Below the pieces are notes generated by a model. It saw only the letters and a program-made list of their open reading frames with translations, searched no databases and was not told the DNA's origin. Of a stretch of DNA of 64,000 bases, positions 63,925 through 64,000 are shown one piece after another (within the stretch, counting starts at the first letter, position 1; each line of letters begins with the position of its first letter). A program made the position numbers and the translations under genes. This DNA is from Bacillus massiliigorillae (GTDB lineage: Bacteria > Bacillota > Bacilli > Bacillales > DSM-1321), in the NCBI RefSeq assembly GCF_000380245.2, contig NZ_HG428741.1, positions 2,425,665-2,489,664 on the forward strand, in the 5' to 3' direction.

Positions 63925-64000
63925 CGTACCCCCCCATTGTTTCCTGACGACCAAACATTGAAATAGATTTATAATAGCTATGTATAGATTCCAATATATC
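63911..64000 (-). CDS. flbD: FlbD/SwrD (3' end only)
   Basis: The last 29 codons of an ORF that enters from the right edge (DILESIHSYYKSISMFG, ending GGYDEEE). Position immediately before fliL matches flbD (swrD) in B. subtilis, which increases motor power. The fragment is too short for a confident family call from sequence alone. Confidence 0.6.
   Translation of the reverse strand, partial: DILESIHSYYKSISMFGRQETMGGYDEEE

Noticed and set aside
1..64000. CRISPR arrays, tRNA/rRNA genes, transposases, integrases, phage genes
   Set aside because: None seen: no evenly spaced short repeats, no tRNA-like cloverleaf with CCA-end context, and all sizeable ORFs belong to core bacterial families or small operon members.

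Overview
The window reads as chromosome from a low-GC, motile, endospore-forming member of the Bacillaceae. The reasons are sporulation genes (dpaA/dpaB for dipicolinate synthase, tepA, spoIIIE/ftsK, ymxH, ylxY), a long Gram-positive fla/che operon that uses FliY in place of FliN and has CheC and CheD, Gram-positive PolC, and strong GGAGG-type ribosome binding sites. Gene order matches the Bacillus subtilis segment from flbD/fliL through sigD, rpsB, polC, nusA, infB, pnp, dpaAB, dapA and spoIIIE to ymfC, but a guanosine-type nup transporter follows ymfC. I do not assign a species. Every gene but one lies on the minus strand; the exception is a metallo-beta-lactamase-fold gene at 8966-9826. I found no tRNA, rRNA, CRISPR array, phage or insertion sequence.

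Layout from low to high coordinates (transcription runs right to left). 1-4859: nupQ (partial), nupP, nupO, lipoprotein nupN and GntR regulator ymfC, a nucleoside uptake locus. 5094-8623: spoIIIE/ftsK behind a structured leader, then ylzJ and tepA behind a probable forespore promoter. 8966-9826: the lone plus-strand hydrolase. 9884-16907: rnjB, then the diaminopimelate/dipicolinate block dapA, dapG, asd, dpaB, dpaA. 16908-17214: a repeat-rich intergenic region with a 66-bp duplication and a large hairpin. 17215-22956: ymxH, mlpA, ylxY, pnp, rpsO. 22959-30105: ribF, a frameshifted truB, rbfA, ylxP, infB, ylxQ, ylxR, nusA, rimP. 30509-40995: polC, proS, rseP, dxr, cdsA, uppS. 41258-44477: frr, pyrH, tsf, rpsB. 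44626-64000: the distal fla/che operon from flbD (partial) to sigD, followed by fapA, a 107-aa unknown protein and a SwrB-like protein.

The genes form coherent modules: information processing (rpsB, tsf, frr, nusA, infB, rbfA, pnp, rpsO), envelope precursors (dxr, uppS, cdsA), lysine/DAP/dipicolinate supply for wall and spore, and the flagellar export apparatus, switch and chemotaxis system with its sigma factor. Most of the window is ordinary core genome. The items most worth a second look are: a one-base frameshift in a 7-A run in truB; a 10-bp element (ACGTTTACGT) repeated exactly before ymfC and before nupN; the duplicated 66-bp repeat with a long hairpin between dpaA and ymxH; four intergenic ACCG/CGGT palindromes; an attenuator-like leader with a tiny ORF before spoIIIE; a divergent RNase J; and hairpins inside operons (after cheY, between uppS and cdsA, between asd and dapG). 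I did not find evidence for a wholly new system.
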